Source: Psychrobacter immobilis
GTDB lineage: Bacteria > Pseudomonadota > Gammaproteobacteria > Pseudomonadales > Moraxellaceae
Length of the DNA stretch: 34,724 nucleotides
Direction: 5' to 3'
Assembly (NCBI RefSeq): GCF_904846185.1
Contig: NZ_CAJGZQ010000032.1
Coordinates: 1 to 34,724, forward strand
In this document: positions 17,363 through 26,220 of the stretch, one piece after another
Position numbering within the stretch: position 1 is the stretch's first letter
How the letters are laid out: each line of letters opens with the position of its first letter
Made by a program: the position numbers and the translations under genes
The notes under the pieces: generated by a model
What the model was told of the DNA's origin: nothing
The model's input: the letters and a program-made list of their open reading frames with translations, nothing else
Databases searched by the model: none

Positions 17363-17392
17363 AATCCATGTAAGCATATGCTTACATGGATT
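17363..17392. repeat. Perfect 30-bp palindrome downstream of prc
   Basis: The 15-base half-site AATCCATGTAAGCAT is followed at once by its exact reverse complement. It lies 36 bases after the prc stop. On the prc strand no T-run follows, so it is not a typical terminator for that gene. On the plus strand two further T residues follow, making a run of four with the last two bases of the palindrome. Confidence 0.75.
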
Positions 17393-17428
17393 TTAATCAC
17401 AGCCTTTTTGGCTGACAATACTGACCGT

Positions 17429-19642
17429 TTATAGCTTCTCTTCAGGGCTTAACAATGCTTTAGGTTCAGCGCTTAGCATAATATAGGCAGCCTCGTTGAT
17501 GAAGGCTTCGTCTTCAGGTAGCTCTGGGCGCTCCTTGGCTTTCATGCGGCTGCGCTCTTCAAATTTTGCATCCATTGCTGCTTGATAGGTGTTCCAATTG
17601 GCATAAGGGCGCTCACCCGTTGCAATAAGACGTTTATTTTCAGCCTCTAGTGAACGCTTTTCAATCAACTGCATCTTAGCTCGGCGGCTATTGATATCAA
17701 GTGGAATTGGTTTTTTCTCATCTTCCATATCGCGAATGTTGTTTAGCGCTGAGAGATAAACAAACTGTGGGTTTTGCTCTTGACGAATTTTAGACTGCTG
17801 GTTAAGTGTCGCCAGCGTCGTATCAGTGAACTTACCTTCAGGCTTGTAAGGCGCCGTTTTGATGGTATCCCAAGGTAACGCTTTTTTCTGCGCACGTTCG
17901 CCAAAAGTGGCATCATCGTAGATATTGACCAACTCTACATCAGGTACCACACCTTTATTCTGCGTACTACCACCAGTGATGCGATAGAATTTGCGCTGAG
18001 TTAAAGTGGCTGAACCCAATGCCAAATTATCGAGTTGAATCTGCGCTGAACCTTTACCCGTTGTCGTACTGCCAACCACTAGCCCACGACCATAATCTTG
18101 GATAGCCGCGGCAAATATCTCACTGGCTGAGGCAGACGCTAGGTTGGTAATAACGACCACTTTGCCATCATAAAGTTGCTCACCGCCATCATCGTCACGG
18201 TAGACCTGAATGTTGCCGCGATTGTCACGGATTTGCACCATCGGTCCGCTCTTGATAAAGAAGCCAAGCATTTTTGCTACTTCATCCAATGAACCACCTG
18301 GATTATTGCGCAAATCAACCACGAGGCCATCAATATTTTCTTTATTCAACGCTTTCAATGCTTTTTCGGTATCGATACTGACGCTGCGATAATCCTCACC
18401 GTTACGGCGTGCCTGATAATTCAGATAAAAGCTTGGTATCTCAAGGACGCCGATGCGTTTTGGCGTTTTATCAATATTAGGGCGCTGTACTTCTACCACG
18501 CGCTGGGTAACCCCTGACTCTTCTTGTTGAATAATGTCACGAACCACCGTCACGTTACGGGCACTGGCATCAGGGGTATTTGGCTGACGCACTTTGATGG
18601 TCACTGACGTGCCACGTTTACCGCGAATCAAGCTCACAATCTCACGCGTTGACCAGCCAACCACGTCTGTCATGTTCTCGCCATCTTTGGCAATACCGAT
18701 AATCAAATCATTGGGTTTAATCTGACCAGATTTGGCTGCTGGACCACCATCGACCAAGGTCACGATGCGAGTATAATCTGGGTTTTTACGGTCAGGACGA
18801 ATAGAGACGCCAATGCCTTCTAATTGCAGGCTAGATTGGATTTGCAATTCGTTGGCCTGAATCGGTGCATAATAATTACTGTGCGGATCGTAAGTCAGCA
18901 TCGCCGTATTTAAGATGGTTTCCATGATTTCATCGTTTGTGAGACGCTTAAACTGCTCTTGCTGTCGCGATAAACGGTTTTGTAAAATCTCGCTTGGTGT
19001 ACGTTGGTCGTTGCGCACCAAATCTTGTCCACGAGTAATATCTGGATTGCTCAGGAATACTTTTTCTTTGGCTTTTTCATCTTCTTGGCCCAAGGTAATA
19101 CTCATCAGCTGAAATTTCAGCTGACGCGTCCAATAATCACGCTGCTCTTTTTTGGTTTTAAAATGATTGAGTTTTTCACGGTCAAGCACGATCGTATCAT
19201 CACTCGTCAAATCAATATCGGTTTTTAGCATCTTGCTCGCCATCGCAAAATACTCATTTGAGCGTTTGCGATAGCGTTCAAAGACCTCTACTCCTGCAGA
19301 TAAGTCGCCACGCTTGAGGCGAGCACCGAATTCATCGGCGTATTTTTTCTTAAACTCATCCACATCAGACTGCAAAAACAACGTATGGTTTGGGTCAAGG
19401 CTATCGATATACATAGACAAGATTTCGCTGCCCGTTTTGCTATCTAGCGGCTGATTCAAATAGTGGCTACGATCCAGCAATGCGGCTACTTGGCGAGTGG
19501 TGACTTTTTGTTCAGGGGTTTGTACAAAGCCTTCAGTATTGGTGTCGGCCATTGCCGTCCCGTAGCTCTGGGTGAGAATAATACCGGCGATGCCCACTGA
19601 CGCTGCACTGAGTAACCACTGTGCTGGTTGTTTTTTCATCAT
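17429..19642 (-). CDS. prc: Tail-specific carboxy-terminal processing protease Prc
   Basis: Periplasmic S41 serine protease that degrades or trims proteins from the C-terminus, including cell-wall enzymes and ssrA-tagged proteins. The 737 residues begin with a signal peptide (hydrophobic to about 30, likely cut after AMA at 32). An N-terminal helical domain runs to about 260, a PDZ domain is at about 275-355 (GIGVSIRPD, DGGPAAKSGQIKPNDLIIGI), and the S41 core follows. The catalytic serine is Ser507 in SASASEIFAAA, and the lysine is Lys530 in TTTGKGSAQ. The C-terminal part matches the tail domain of E. coli Prc. Two ATG codons in a row begin the gene (19642, 19639), with a weak AGGT site before them. 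Confidence 0.95.
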   Translation of the reverse strand: MMKKQPAQWLLSAASVGIAGIILTQSYGTAMADTNTEGFVQTPEQKVTTRQVAALLDRSHYLNQPLDSKTGSEILSMYIDSLDPNHTLFLQSDVDEFKKKYADEFGARLKRGDLSAGVEVFERYRKRSNEYFAMASKMLKTDIDLTSDDTIVLDREKLNHFKTKKEQRDYWTRQLKFQLMSITLGQEDEKAKEKVFLSNPDITRGQDLVRNDQRTPSEILQNRLSRQQEQFKRLTNDEIMETILNTAMLTYDPHSNYYAPIQANELQIQSSLQLEGIGVSIRPDRKNPDYTRIVTLVDGGPAAKSGQIKPNDLIIGIAKDGENMTDVVGWSTREIVSLIRGKRGTSVTIKVRQPNTPDASARNVTVVRDIIQQEESGVTQRVVEVQRPNIDKTPKRIGVLEIPSFYLNYQARRNGEDYRSVSIDTEKALKALNKENIDGLVVDLRNNPGGSLDEVAKMLGFFIKSGPMVQIRDNRGNIQVYRDDDGGEQLYDGKVVVITNLASASASEIFAAAIQDYGRGLVVGSTTTGKGSAQIQLDNLALGSATLTQRKFYRITGGSTQNKGVVPDVELVNIYDDATFGERAQKKALPWDTIKTAPYKPEGKFTDTTLATLNQQSKIRQEQNPQFVYLSALNNIRDMEDEKKPIPLDINSRRAKMQLIEKRSLEAENKRLIATGERPYANWNTYQAAMDAKFEERSRMKAKERPELPEDEAFINEAAYIMLSAEPKALLSPEEKL

Positions 19643-20193
19643 ATATACCTAGTTATTTTACGTTAATAATATTATTTGTTTTATAAAAATCAAAAGTGAC
19701 TGAATCAATCGCCGCCTATAAATGCTTTATCTTTAAGTCACGAAATACTTATCTACCATTATCAATCGAATATGTATTCAATGATACTTTCTAAAATCTA
19801 AAACGATACTTTCTAAAATGCTATTTTCTGAATAATTATGGTCACTAAATGCCATTGCTGTTTGCTAATATTTTGTTAAAAATCACTCAATATTATCATG
19901 CACATAGATATCCAACTGTCTCAAACTGTATAAGCAATCTTACACGCTACGCCTGCACATACCAAACTTTCTATGACATTTATTGTTCATCATTATTTGG
20001 GTCATTTATTGACGATTCAATACCCACTCATGAATTGATTTGAGTCTATTCATCTGCCACATTATGCTCATTTACTAATAACTGTCATAATAAAGCAGTT
20101 TTGATAATAGTGGCACACTGCCAATTATCATCATTTATTTATTTGAAGCTGAACCGATCATATAACAATATATAACACCATAAGGATTACGCA
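19643..20193. other. Divergent spacer between prc and nagZ
   Basis: 551 AT-rich bases without a gene I can support. It must hold both promoters. A 15-bp direct repeat lies at 19783-19819. AAGGA (20182-20186) is the nagZ ribosome site. Confidence 0.5.
19783..19819. repeat. 15-bp direct repeats upstream of prc
   Basis: GATACTTTCTAAAAT occurs exactly at 19783-19797 and 19805-19819. The 22-base period is about two helical turns, so a protein would see both copies on the same face of the DNA. They lie 140-177 bases before the prc start. Confidence 0.6.
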
Positions 20194-21282
20194 ATGTACG
20201 GCGTTTTAATGATTGATATCGATAGTACCGCACTGACAGCAGAAGATGTCAGCTTAATCAAACAGGCACAGGTGGGCGGGGTGATTCTATTTGCCCGAAA
20301 CGTTGCAGATGCGGCACAAGTACGGGCGTTGTGTGACGACATACGTTATCACAACCCAGATATATTAATCGGCGTCGACCAAGAAGGTGGACGAGTCGCA
20401 CGCCTGCGCAATGGCTTTACCCCACTACCCGCCATGGGCAAGCTTGGGGAGCTCTTCAATCAAGACCCTAGCCATGCGCTAAGCTGTGCTTACGATTGTG
20501 GCTATCTAATGGCAACAGAAGTGTTGGCCGTGGGCATTGATCTCAGTTTTGCTCCAGTACTTGACAGAGATGGCATCAGTCAAGTCATTGGGGATCGTAG
20601 CTTTCATCAAGAGCCGCAAGCGATCATTGCACTGGCGACTCAGTTTATGCGCGGTATGAAAGTCGCTGGCATGGCAACCACGGGCAAGCACTTCCCCGGT
20701 CATGGTGCGATTGCCCCTGATTCCCATGTGGCTGAGGCCATCGATACGCGTAGCTTGGATGAGATTATGCATAGCGATATGCAGCCTTTTGCCCAAACCC
20801 TACCGTGGCTTGATGCCTTAATGCCTGCCCATGTTATTTTTTCGCAAGTCGATGATAAGCCAGCAGGTTTTTCTAAAATTTGGCTCAAGGACATCATACG
20901 GGATCAGCTAAAGTTTGATGGGGTCTTATTCTCTGATGATCTATGTATGGCAGGTGCTCAAGCCGCAGGCGATGTCAGTGCACGTGTGAAAGCCGCGATT
21001 GAAGCGGGTTGTGATATTGCGCTGGTTTGTAACGATCGCGTCGCCGCCCATGAAGCCGCAGAGACCGCACAAGAGCTGCCTTATCCCAATCAAAACCGTA
21101 TTAAAACAATGTGCGGACAGATACCAACATGGCAAGGTGATCTGGAATCAACTTGTCAACAATTTGACTATTGGCAACAGGCAAAGCAAAACGTGACTCA
21201 AACCTTTTTTAATCCTCAATCTGAGGCACAAGCGACTCACAGCGCTATTGAATTAAAAGATCCGACCGCTTATAAACAATAG
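20194..21282 (+). CDS. nagZ: Beta-N-acetylhexosaminidase NagZ
   Basis: Cytoplasmic glycoside hydrolase family 3 enzyme of peptidoglycan recycling. It removes N-acetylglucosamine from GlcNAc-anhydroMurNAc peptides, making the anhydroMurNAc peptides that induce AmpC beta-lactamase in species with AmpR. Visible signatures are GVDQEGGRVARL (60-71), KHFPGHG (165-171), the Asp-Ser-His dyad (176-178) unique to NagZ acid/base catalysis, and FSDDL (246-250) with the nucleophile. The length of 362 is slightly above the E. coli enzyme (341) because of a polar C-terminal tail. AAGGA lies seven bases before the ATG. Confidence 0.95.
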   Translation: MYGVLMIDIDSTALTAEDVSLIKQAQVGGVILFARNVADAAQVRALCDDIRYHNPDILIGVDQEGGRVARLRNGFTPLPAMGKLGELFNQDPSHALSCAYDCGYLMATEVLAVGIDLSFAPVLDRDGISQVIGDRSFHQEPQAIIALATQFMRGMKVAGMATTGKHFPGHGAIAPDSHVAEAIDTRSLDEIMHSDMQPFAQTLPWLDALMPAHVIFSQVDDKPAGFSKIWLKDIIRDQLKFDGVLFSDDLCMAGAQAAGDVSARVKAAIEAGCDIALVCNDRVAAHEAAETAQELPYPNQNRIKTMCGQIPTWQGDLESTCQQFDYWQQAKQNVTQTFFNPQSEAQATHSAIELKDPTAYKQ

Positions 21283-21294
21283 CCTTAACAAAAT

Positions 21295-21330
21295 AAAAAA
21301 ACCGCACCTTTTATAAGATGCGGTTTTTTT
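21295..21330. terminator. Bidirectional terminator between nagZ and the OmpA-domain gene
   Basis: AAAAAACCGCA...CTT pairs with AAG...TGCGGTTTTTT around TTAT, with one internal mismatch. A-run left and T-run right serve the two convergent genes. Confidence 0.85.
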
Positions 21331-21359
21331 GAATGAATAACTTCTCAATCTTCTGTGCA

Positions 21360-22955
21360 TTAATTGGTTGGATCTACTGCCGTACCTTGAGTGGCATCAT
21401 CACCATCAGGCAATAAGTCATCGTTATTGCTATCCAAAGGGTTTAAGTCTGGGTCAAGCGCATCATTACTAATAATCATACCATCGTTCGCACTGGCCAT
21501 CTCGTCATTGACTATAAATTCAATACGGCGATTACGGAAGCGCCCCTGCTCAGTTGAGTTATCAGCGATAGGTTCTGATTCACCCATGCCTTTCGTCATC
21601 AATTTACTGGCATCAACACCTTGAGATACCAAATACTCTTTCACTGCCTCAGCGCGATCACGAGACAATTCTACATTGTAAGAATCGGATGCCTGACTGT
21701 CAGTATGACCGATAACCGTCAGCTTCATATTCGGTACTTCGTTGATGATCTTAGCAGCGCGGTCAAGCAGCTCTTTATTGACATCAGGAATGACCGCTTC
21801 ATCCACTTCAAAGTTGATCACCTGAATACTCAATGCACGAGCCACATCACGTGGATCTGGGTTTTTACCAAGATTGGTCATAGCAACATCCGCAGCTGCC
21901 AAACTATTATCAATCTCACCCTGCAAATCTAACGGTCCTTCGGCTTGTATGGTCATCGCAGGAACAGCCGCTTGTAGGTCAGCCACTAGCTTATCTAATG
22001 CCGCTGCATCAGGCGCATTGACAGTGATAACATCGCCTTTGATGATCATGCTCGCATTTGGTACATTTTTGACGATAGGTAAGATAGTAGCTAGCTGAGC
22101 CGCTGCTGGCATATCTACTGCAAAATTGTCATCGACATCAGCACGGCATTTATTGGCTTCTTCACCAAATGCACTGGTTAACGCATTCATTACATTGGTC
22201 TGCAAGGTCTCGTCGCCCACATTCATACGGCAAGCATACAGTTCACTATTTTCACCAGTCGCAATGCGCAATGATGCAGGCTCGATATCACCTGCCACTG
22301 CCAACTGACCCTCTCCCTGCGCTGCTTGTTGGGCAGTAGCCACCGGTGTAGCGACAGGCTCAGGATTCTCTTGGCAACCACGAAGTAAAGCCCAAGCCAA
22401 TGCGCCTAAAATAATCAAACCAATAATGGGGAGCAATGCTTTCATAAAGCTGCCTTGCTGCTCTTCTTCGCGTTGCAATGGAGCGGTGCTCACCGTATCA
22501 GAGATACGCGCGCCAGCAGCAGGCGTCGCTGCCAACATACCGACTGGCAGAACGGCGCTTGCCCAGGCAGGAATATAACGCTGGTAACTGTCGAGATTAT
22601 CATTTAAGAACTGCGGCACTGGTGTGGTACCTGCCAAGCTTTTGATTTCGTGAAAAGCCAGTGGCGCTGCCATCGCTATCAGTCCGCGCGAAGACGTCGC
22701 ATCAACATTATGCTTGCCTGCCAGCTCACGAGCGATTTGATCACGTTGCGAATCATCGCTCCATACACGGTCATAAAACCCTTGGTCGTCACGAGTGATA
22801 TTTTCATTTGCAAAACGATTATAAGTATCGTTATCCGCTAAGCGAGCCGCAAAAATAGCGTAGAACTGTTCAAGCAGCCCCTTTTTAGCGGGACTATGAT
22901 CATCTTCCAGCACGGCTGGGCTAACGGTACGCGTCAAATGACTGATAATATCCAT
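21360..22955 (-). CDS. Membrane-anchored OmpA-domain protein
   Basis: The 531-residue protein has four parts. An N-terminal helical domain (1-135) resembles small bacterial DUF937-like domains. A single membrane helix is at 172-191. A middle domain (about 228-340) contains two cysteines (242 and 270). The C-terminal OmpA/MotB-type peptidoglycan-binding domain (378-482) has GHTDSQASDSYN and LSRDRAEAVKEYL, with Asp419 and Arg434 where diaminopimelate is bound in the family. An acidic Asp/Asn-rich tail ends it. The predicted topology is cytoplasmic N-terminus and periplasmic C-terminus, linking inner membrane to cell wall. AGGAG stands nine bases before the ATG. A paralogue lies upstream in the same orientation. 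Confidence 0.85.
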   Translation of the reverse strand: MDIISHLTRTVSPAVLEDDHSPAKKGLLEQFYAIFAARLADNDTYNRFANENITRDDQGFYDRVWSDDSQRDQIARELAGKHNVDATSSRGLIAMAAPLAFHEIKSLAGTTPVPQFLNDNLDSYQRYIPAWASAVLPVGMLAATPAAGARISDTVSTAPLQREEEQQGSFMKALLPIIGLIILGALAWALLRGCQENPEPVATPVATAQQAAQGEGQLAVAGDIEPASLRIATGENSELYACRMNVGDETLQTNVMNALTSAFGEEANKCRADVDDNFAVDMPAAAQLATILPIVKNVPNASMIIKGDVITVNAPDAAALDKLVADLQAAVPAMTIQAEGPLDLQGEIDNSLAAADVAMTNLGKNPDPRDVARALSIQVINFEVDEAVIPDVNKELLDRAAKIINEVPNMKLTVIGHTDSQASDSYNVELSRDRAEAVKEYLVSQGVDASKLMTKGMGESEPIADNSTEQGRFRNRRIEFIVNDEMASANDGMIISNDALDPDLNPLDSNNDDLLPDGDDATQGTAVDPTN

Positions 22956-23420
22956 AATACAATTCTCCTATTAATGCCTATATTAGTATCGATTTATATA
23001 ATTAAAATATTCAAAAAACGCCAGATAAAATAATGATTTGAAATAAGAACCATGACAGCTAAAACCATCTTAACCCTGTTCAATTTTCATCATTATAAAA
23101 GTATTAAGTCAGTGTTAACAATCAACAGGTTGTTGTACAAATGATACGTTAGGTAATATTTCAAGTGTCACACGTAACCAAAAACATGGCAAATAACCAA
23201 TCATTAGCTCAGTGAGAACCCATAAAAGAATCAGTAAAACTTATGTATAAATGGAGAAAATACATCCTTTTTTCAGATACTTTGTGGTCTTTTACATAAT
23301 TCTGACTGGGTATCAACAGAAAAAATGGCGGTATAAGCAACTTATACCGCCATTTTTACTTGATAACTTGTTTCAATGGATAAATTGATCAAACAATCGT
23401 TAAACACCTCTATTATCCAA
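22956..23420. other. Spacer between the two paralogues
   Basis: 465 bases, no gene. It contains the terminator of the upstream paralogue (23320-23357) and then the presumed promoter region of the OmpA-domain gene, so the two paralogues are probably separate transcription units. Confidence 0.5.
23320..23357 (-). terminator. Terminator of the Asn-rich paralogue
   Basis: A perfect 17-bp stem (AAAAATGGCGGTATAAG with its complement) around CAA, 64 bases beyond the stop codon at 23421, ending in T on the minus strand. Confidence 0.85.
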
Positions 23421-25055
23421 TCATTTATTCCTTACTTGCGCAGGTTCAGCGATGATGAGTGTGCTTGCCATATCATCTACCTCCGATTCTGAAATAGAAC
23501 CTGACGGTCTGTTATTCATCGGTGTATTGTTAGGGGTATTGTTAGGAATGTTACTGGGAATATTGTTGGCATTGTTACTATAATTGTTGGGTGCAGGAGT
23601 AGGTACGATACGATCACCTGCATCGTCATCTGCTGCTTGGAACTCTCCAGACCCACTGTTGTTATAGTCATTAGCATACTGATTGTTGGCAGGTCCCTCA
23701 TTCTCAAACTGGTTATTCGTATTATTCATTGCATTGGCATCAGCATCGTTATTTTCAGGCAATGGTAATGGTGCAGTACTATCGATGACCATGGCAGGTA
23801 TCAAAGTACGCATATCCGTAACCAGTCGTTGCAAGAGCATACTGTCTGGCGCTTCTAACATAAGGCGATCATTCTGCAAGTGTAGGCGTGCAAATGGCGT
23901 AGACCTAATCATCGTCAAGACATTGGGCAGTACTTCCTCTGGTAAATTGGCAATACTACTGGCAACTCCAGCCTGTACTGTTAATTCGCAAATACTCGCT
24001 TGCTCACCAAAGCTGGTATTGAGCGCTTGTTGCAAGGTGCTTTGTAGCGCTGCATCGCCAATGGTAGCACTACAGGTATACAGACTACCGCTGTTATCTA
24101 CGCCAACGATTAGCTCAATGGGAGTCATCGTTGGCGCTACTGGTGCAGGCGTTGGTGCTACCACAACAGGCACTGTCGCAGCGGCTTCTATAGGCGGCGC
24201 GTTGTTCGGTCTGATTAATATTGCCCAAGCAGCAAGCCCTATCGCGGCAATGGCTACTATTAATAAACCCACCCGTACCAGTAAATCATTACGTTGATTG
24301 CGAGTACGCACTTTTTCTTGCTTCATACTGCTATTTTCTGCCAAATGATGCGTGGATGGATTGGCATGAATGGCGCCAGTATGAGCGATAAAATGACCAT
24401 CGGTATCACCTATCCTCATACTTTCTACATCAGTATTTCCAATATCTTTTTTATCTGCTGTATGAGCATTTTGTCTATAAGCGGCTGTCGCTGCGGCGAT
24501 CGTACTGGTATCTATATGAGAATTTTTCCGTCCATCCAAGGAGGTGTCACGCACTGGTACGCTATCAATATCTGCGGCGATGTGTGGGTGTGCTTCTGAT
24601 GCGCTATTGACGTTTTGAGGAGCAGTAATAATAGGTGCTGACCACATCGGTAAATACTGACGCAGTGCCGCCTGCTCTCCCTGCAAAAACGCTGGCAAAA
24701 ACTGTCCGTTTGCCAATACTGTCAGCTCACGATAAGCCAGTGGTGCGGCATTGATGAGCAGCTGTAACGTAGCAGACTCATCAATATGATGGGTGGCAGA
24801 CAGCTCTCGGATCATAAGTTGTTGTACACTTTTATCTTGCCACAGTTGTTCGAACAGTGAACTTTCTGTGGCTCTATCAACCATCACTTGCTCGGCGCGG
24901 ATAAATTGTGAATACACTTGCGGCAAGGCGAGACGTGATGCCAAGATGGCATAAAACTGCTCCAATAAGCTGATGTAAGCCACACTATCATGACTATTGC
25001 GCTCACCTATGACAGCTGGCGTTACGGTCTTTTCTAATTGGTCGATAATACTCAT
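23421..25055 (-). CDS. Paralogue of the OmpA-domain protein with an Asn-rich tail instead of OmpA
   Basis: The 544 residues follow the same plan as the gene at 21360: a helical N-terminal domain (SLLEQFYAILASRLA matches GLLEQFYAIFAARLA), a polar linker (145-255, His/Asp/Ser-rich), a membrane helix (258-281), a Pro/Val-rich stretch, and the middle domain (313-425). The two cysteines of that domain, 328 and 356, have the same 28-residue spacing as in the neighbour. After it, where the neighbour has the OmpA domain, this protein has only a low-complexity Asn-rich tail (about 434-515, NNTPNNTP repeats). Function unknown. GAGG precedes the ATG by about nine bases. Confidence 0.8.
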   Translation of the reverse strand: MSIIDQLEKTVTPAVIGERNSHDSVAYISLLEQFYAILASRLALPQVYSQFIRAEQVMVDRATESSLFEQLWQDKSVQQLMIRELSATHHIDESATLQLLINAAPLAYRELTVLANGQFLPAFLQGEQAALRQYLPMWSAPIITAPQNVNSASEAHPHIAADIDSVPVRDTSLDGRKNSHIDTSTIAAATAAYRQNAHTADKKDIGNTDVESMRIGDTDGHFIAHTGAIHANPSTHHLAENSSMKQEKVRTRNQRNDLLVRVGLLIVAIAAIGLAAWAILIRPNNAPPIEAAATVPVVVAPTPAPVAPTMTPIELIVGVDNSGSLYTCSATIGDAALQSTLQQALNTSFGEQASICELTVQAGVASSIANLPEEVLPNVLTMIRSTPFARLHLQNDRLMLEAPDSMLLQRLVTDMRTLIPAMVIDSTAPLPLPENNDADANAMNNTNNQFENEGPANNQYANDYNNSGSGEFQAADDDAGDRIVPTPAPNNYSNNANNIPSNIPNNTPNNTPMNNRPSGSISESEVDDMASTLIIAEPAQVRNK

Positions 25056-25429
25056 AAATTACTGCCTCTTTCGGCCTTTATTTTAAATTTACCAACGCAT
25101 GAAACGTTTATTTTACTTGTCGTTAGCATCTGTATGCTTGGATACCGCTCTCATTTAACCCGCCATTACCGTCAAGATACGAAGCATTACTCAATTTGCC
25201 TGACAGCCTGCTATATTATTCACTATAAAAGCATATAAATGCACTATTTTGTCACATAATAAGTTTTTGCATTGTCATAACTACTGTTAGTATTACTTTA
25301 TTATAAATAGCTCATGCTTAATAATTGCTTGTCAGTCCTATTTAGTTTGCACTCAGCCATAATGCGTAGGCTTTGAACATTGTTATTCATCACCTTGTCA
25401 CATATCAGGCGCAGCCTAAGGATTTTCCT
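25056..25429. other. Divergent spacer before the rhomboid gene
   Basis: 374 AT-rich bases, including 57 that could be coding if the earlier TTG at 25373 were used. I see no other gene, repeat or hairpin worth naming. Confidence 0.4.
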
Positions 25430-26038
25430 TTGTTCAATCATACGACCCTTATTATTATTATCACGGTTATTGTCAGCTTAGTGGCATGGCAAAACAAAAC
25501 AGTATTTAATCGACTTATTTTTTATCCGCCAGCGGTAAATAATGGGCAGTGGGATCGTTTTGTCACGCATGGCTTTATTCATGCCGATAGCATGCACCTG
25601 CTCTTTAATATGTTTACTTTATACTTTTTCGGTCGTGCTATTGAAGGACTGTATCAGCCGTTCTTATTTGGCTATGGTTTTGTGGTCTTTTACGTATTGG
25701 CCATTATCATTGCGATGATTCCAAGCTACCTCAAGAATAAAAACAATGCGAGCTATCTAAGCCTTGGCGCGTCAGGCGGTGTATCAGCCGTATTGTTTGC
25801 TTTTATTTTGCTGGCACCGTGGGAAAAAATCTACCTATTCGCGATTGTTCCTATACCTGCGATATTATTCGCCGTCGCTTATATCGCTTATAGTATCTAT
25901 GCAGACAAACGGGGCGGCTCTAATATCAATCATATGGCGCATATGTGGGGCGGCGCGTTTGGGGTTATTGCCACGATTATTTTAGAACCGCAAGTCCTAC
26001 CGCATTTTATCAATGCGCTATTATCACCTGGGCTTTAA
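25430..26038 (+). CDS. Rhomboid family intramembrane serine protease
   Basis: A polytopic inner-membrane protein of about six helices. Rhomboid signatures are present: FIHADSMHLLFNMFTLYFFG (His and Asn of the oxyanion helix), LGASGGVSAVLF with the catalytic serine in GASG, and INHMAHMWGGAFG with the catalytic histidine. The frame opens at a TTG at 25373, but that codon has no good ribosome site. A second TTG at 25430 has AAGGA (25418-25422) seven bases before it and gives MFNHTTLIIII, a normal rhomboid start, so 202 residues. There is no suitable ATG. Substrates cannot be told from the sequence. Confidence 0.88.
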   Translation: MFNHTTLIIIITVIVSLVAWQNKTVFNRLIFYPPAVNNGQWDRFVTHGFIHADSMHLLFNMFTLYFFGRAIEGLYQPFLFGYGFVVFYVLAIIIAMIPSYLKNKNNASYLSLGASGGVSAVLFAFILLAPWEKIYLFAIVPIPAILFAVAYIAYSIYADKRGGSNINHMAHMWGGAFGVIATIILEPQVLPHFINALLSPGL

Positions 26039-26045
26039 ATTTAGT

Positions 26046-26095
26046 AATAAAGCTCAGCAATAAAGCTCAGTGGTAAAAATTGAAATAAAACTCAG
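26046..26095 (+). repeat. Three short direct repeats after the rhomboid gene
   Basis: AATAAAGCTCAG at 26046-26057 and 26059-26070, and AATAAAACTCAG at 26084-26095, then a partial fourth unit. Short simple duplication in a spacer, no known role. Confidence 0.65.
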
Positions 26096-26220
26096 CAATA
26101 AAAAGTGAAATGAGTGCTTGGTTTATGATGGCAGTTTAAGTAACTAAGCAATGATTAACGTCGCGTTATGTTTTGCACAAACTTATACTTAACAAACTAT
26201 TTAAGAATTTGATAATTATT

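Larger units (their letters stand above)
16952..17428. other. Spacer between slyD and prc
   Basis: 477 bases without a supportable gene. It contains an orphan hairpin with T-run (17113-17147) and a perfect 30-bp palindrome (17363-17392). A 70-codon minus-strand ORF (17075-17287) overlaps the orphan hairpin and has no protein-like features. Confidence 0.5.
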
